NCBI GenBank assembly: GCA_934467435.1
Contig: CAKSLR010000032.1
Location: 1-13,621 of the forward strand
Origin: an uncultured Eubacteriales bacterium
GTDB taxonomy: Bacteria > Bacillota > Clostridia > Oscillospirales > CAG-272
Direction of reading: 5' to 3'
Length of the DNA stretch: 13,621 nucleotides
Part shown: positions 13,149 through 13,621 of the stretch, one piece after another
Numbering within the stretch: the stretch's first letter is position 1
Layout of the letters: the number at the start of each line of letters is the position of its first letter
Translations under genes and position numbers: made by a program
The notes under the pieces: generated by a model
The model's database searches: none
Seen by the model: the letters and a program-made list of their open reading frames with translations, nothing else
What the model was told of the DNA's origin: nothing

Positions 13149-13619
13149 TCATGCCATATCGCCGATGGCGTAGAGAAAATAACCGAACAGAACCGCCGCC
13201 GCAATGCCGAGCAGCACCGTGCCGGCAATCTTCCACGGGGAAAGGGGAGCTTTACCGGCAATCTGTCCGGTCTCTCCGTTCACCATAAAGTGAAAGATTT
13301 TTTCGTGATAGCGGTAGGACGCCAGCCAGAGCGGCAGCAGGATGTGCTTGAACTTCACATTCCGGAAGTGATGGCGGTAGGACATCCCGCGGTAGGTATC
13401 GTACCCGAGAGAGGAACGGATATGTGCCTCCATACGGCTCTCCATGACCTTCCGCACGGCGGCAAACCCCTCACCCAGCCCCACGCTATACCGTTCGGCA
13501 AAAAAGCCGGCAAGAAACGCGGGGTTATATACGTTCAGCGTGCGCAGGCTGTAGGATCCCGAAACCTTATCCAGCAACTGCCGGTCCAGTTTTTGGGTGG
13601 CAGGGCAGGGAATGTTGTC
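13149..13619 (-). CDS. C-terminal part of a membrane-anchored protein resembling clostridial zinc-ribbon proteins (5' end outside window)
   Basis: The frame is open to the window edge: codons upstream of the TTG at 13577 read DNIPCPATQKLDRQ without a stop, so the gene is cut by the window and the TTG is not its start. The visible 156 residues contain YNPAFLAGFFAERY, a central charged part, FKHILLPLWLASYRYHEKIFHFMVNGETGQIAGKAP, and a final hydrophobic helix of about 22 residues (TVLLGIAAAVLFGYFLYAIG) near the C-terminus. The order FLAGFxAE, LLPLW, MVNGxTG and then GxxP recalls proteins annotated as TFIIB-type zinc-ribbon-containing in Clostridia, whose zinc ribbon would lie in the missing N-terminal part. 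The function of that group is not known to me. One transmembrane anchor is likely. Confidence 0.7.
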   Translation of the reverse strand, partial: DNIPCPATQKLDRQLLDKVSGSYSLRTLNVYNPAFLAGFFAERYSVGLGEGFAAVRKVMESRMEAHIRSSLGYDTYRGMSYRHHFRNVKFKHILLPLWLASYRYHEKIFHFMVNGETGQIAGKAPLSPWKIAGTVLLGIAAAVLFGYFLYAIGDMA

Positions 13620-13621
13620 AA

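Overview
The window is a G+C-rich, densely coded bacterial chromosome segment. I read it as Bacillota (class Clostridia, probably a gut lineage). The reasons are strong AGGAGG-type ribosome binding sites, sigma-A type promoters with 17-bp spacers, hairpin-plus-U terminators, and a gene set (MsmX-type shared sugar ATPase, orphan PqqD plus HprK-like pair, DUF4886 hydrolase, PcrA with an extra segment after the P-loop) that I associate with that group. The taxonomic call is an inference from gene content, not a database result. No rRNA, tRNA, CRISPR array, transposase or phage gene was seen.

Left part, plus strand (1-5715). The window opens inside fucI (L-fucose isomerase, last 108 residues), closed by a strong terminator. 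A fresh promoter then drives fucU (L-fucose mutarotase) and a 4-bp-overlapping FGGY kinase of the rhamnulokinase type. Together these three give anomer conversion, isomerisation and phosphorylation of L-fucose (possibly also L-rhamnose). A second terminator and promoter follow, then pcrA (UvrD-family DNA helicase) and a small SGNH-like (DUF4886) hydrolase gene. A two-way terminator ends this part.

Middle part, minus strand (5721-8589). Reading leftwards: msmX (sugar ABC transporter ATPase), a hairpin, then a two-gene unit of an HprK/PEPCK-fold P-loop protein and a PqqD-like protein with overlapping ends, then a terminator. After it, a polytopic membrane protein of unknown function has its own consensus promoter.

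Right part, minus strand (8765-13621). rsuA (16S rRNA pseudouridine synthase) and tex (S1-domain transcription accessory protein) abut exactly. Their best promoter lies about 250 bases upstream, beyond two copies of a 54-bp repeat. Upstream of that is a DEDDh exonuclease with a C-terminal cysteine/histidine cluster and basic tail, with its own promoter and terminator. At the edge is the 3' part of a membrane-anchored protein resembling clostridial zinc-ribbon proteins.

Most genes are housekeeping or sugar metabolism. The parts most worth a second look are the duplicated repeat (which may include a -10 promoter element) in the rsuA-tex leader, the HprK-like/PqqD pair with no visible substrate peptide or cyclase, and two mutually exclusive hairpins over the fucU ribosome binding site. 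I did not find a clear new defence or mobile system.
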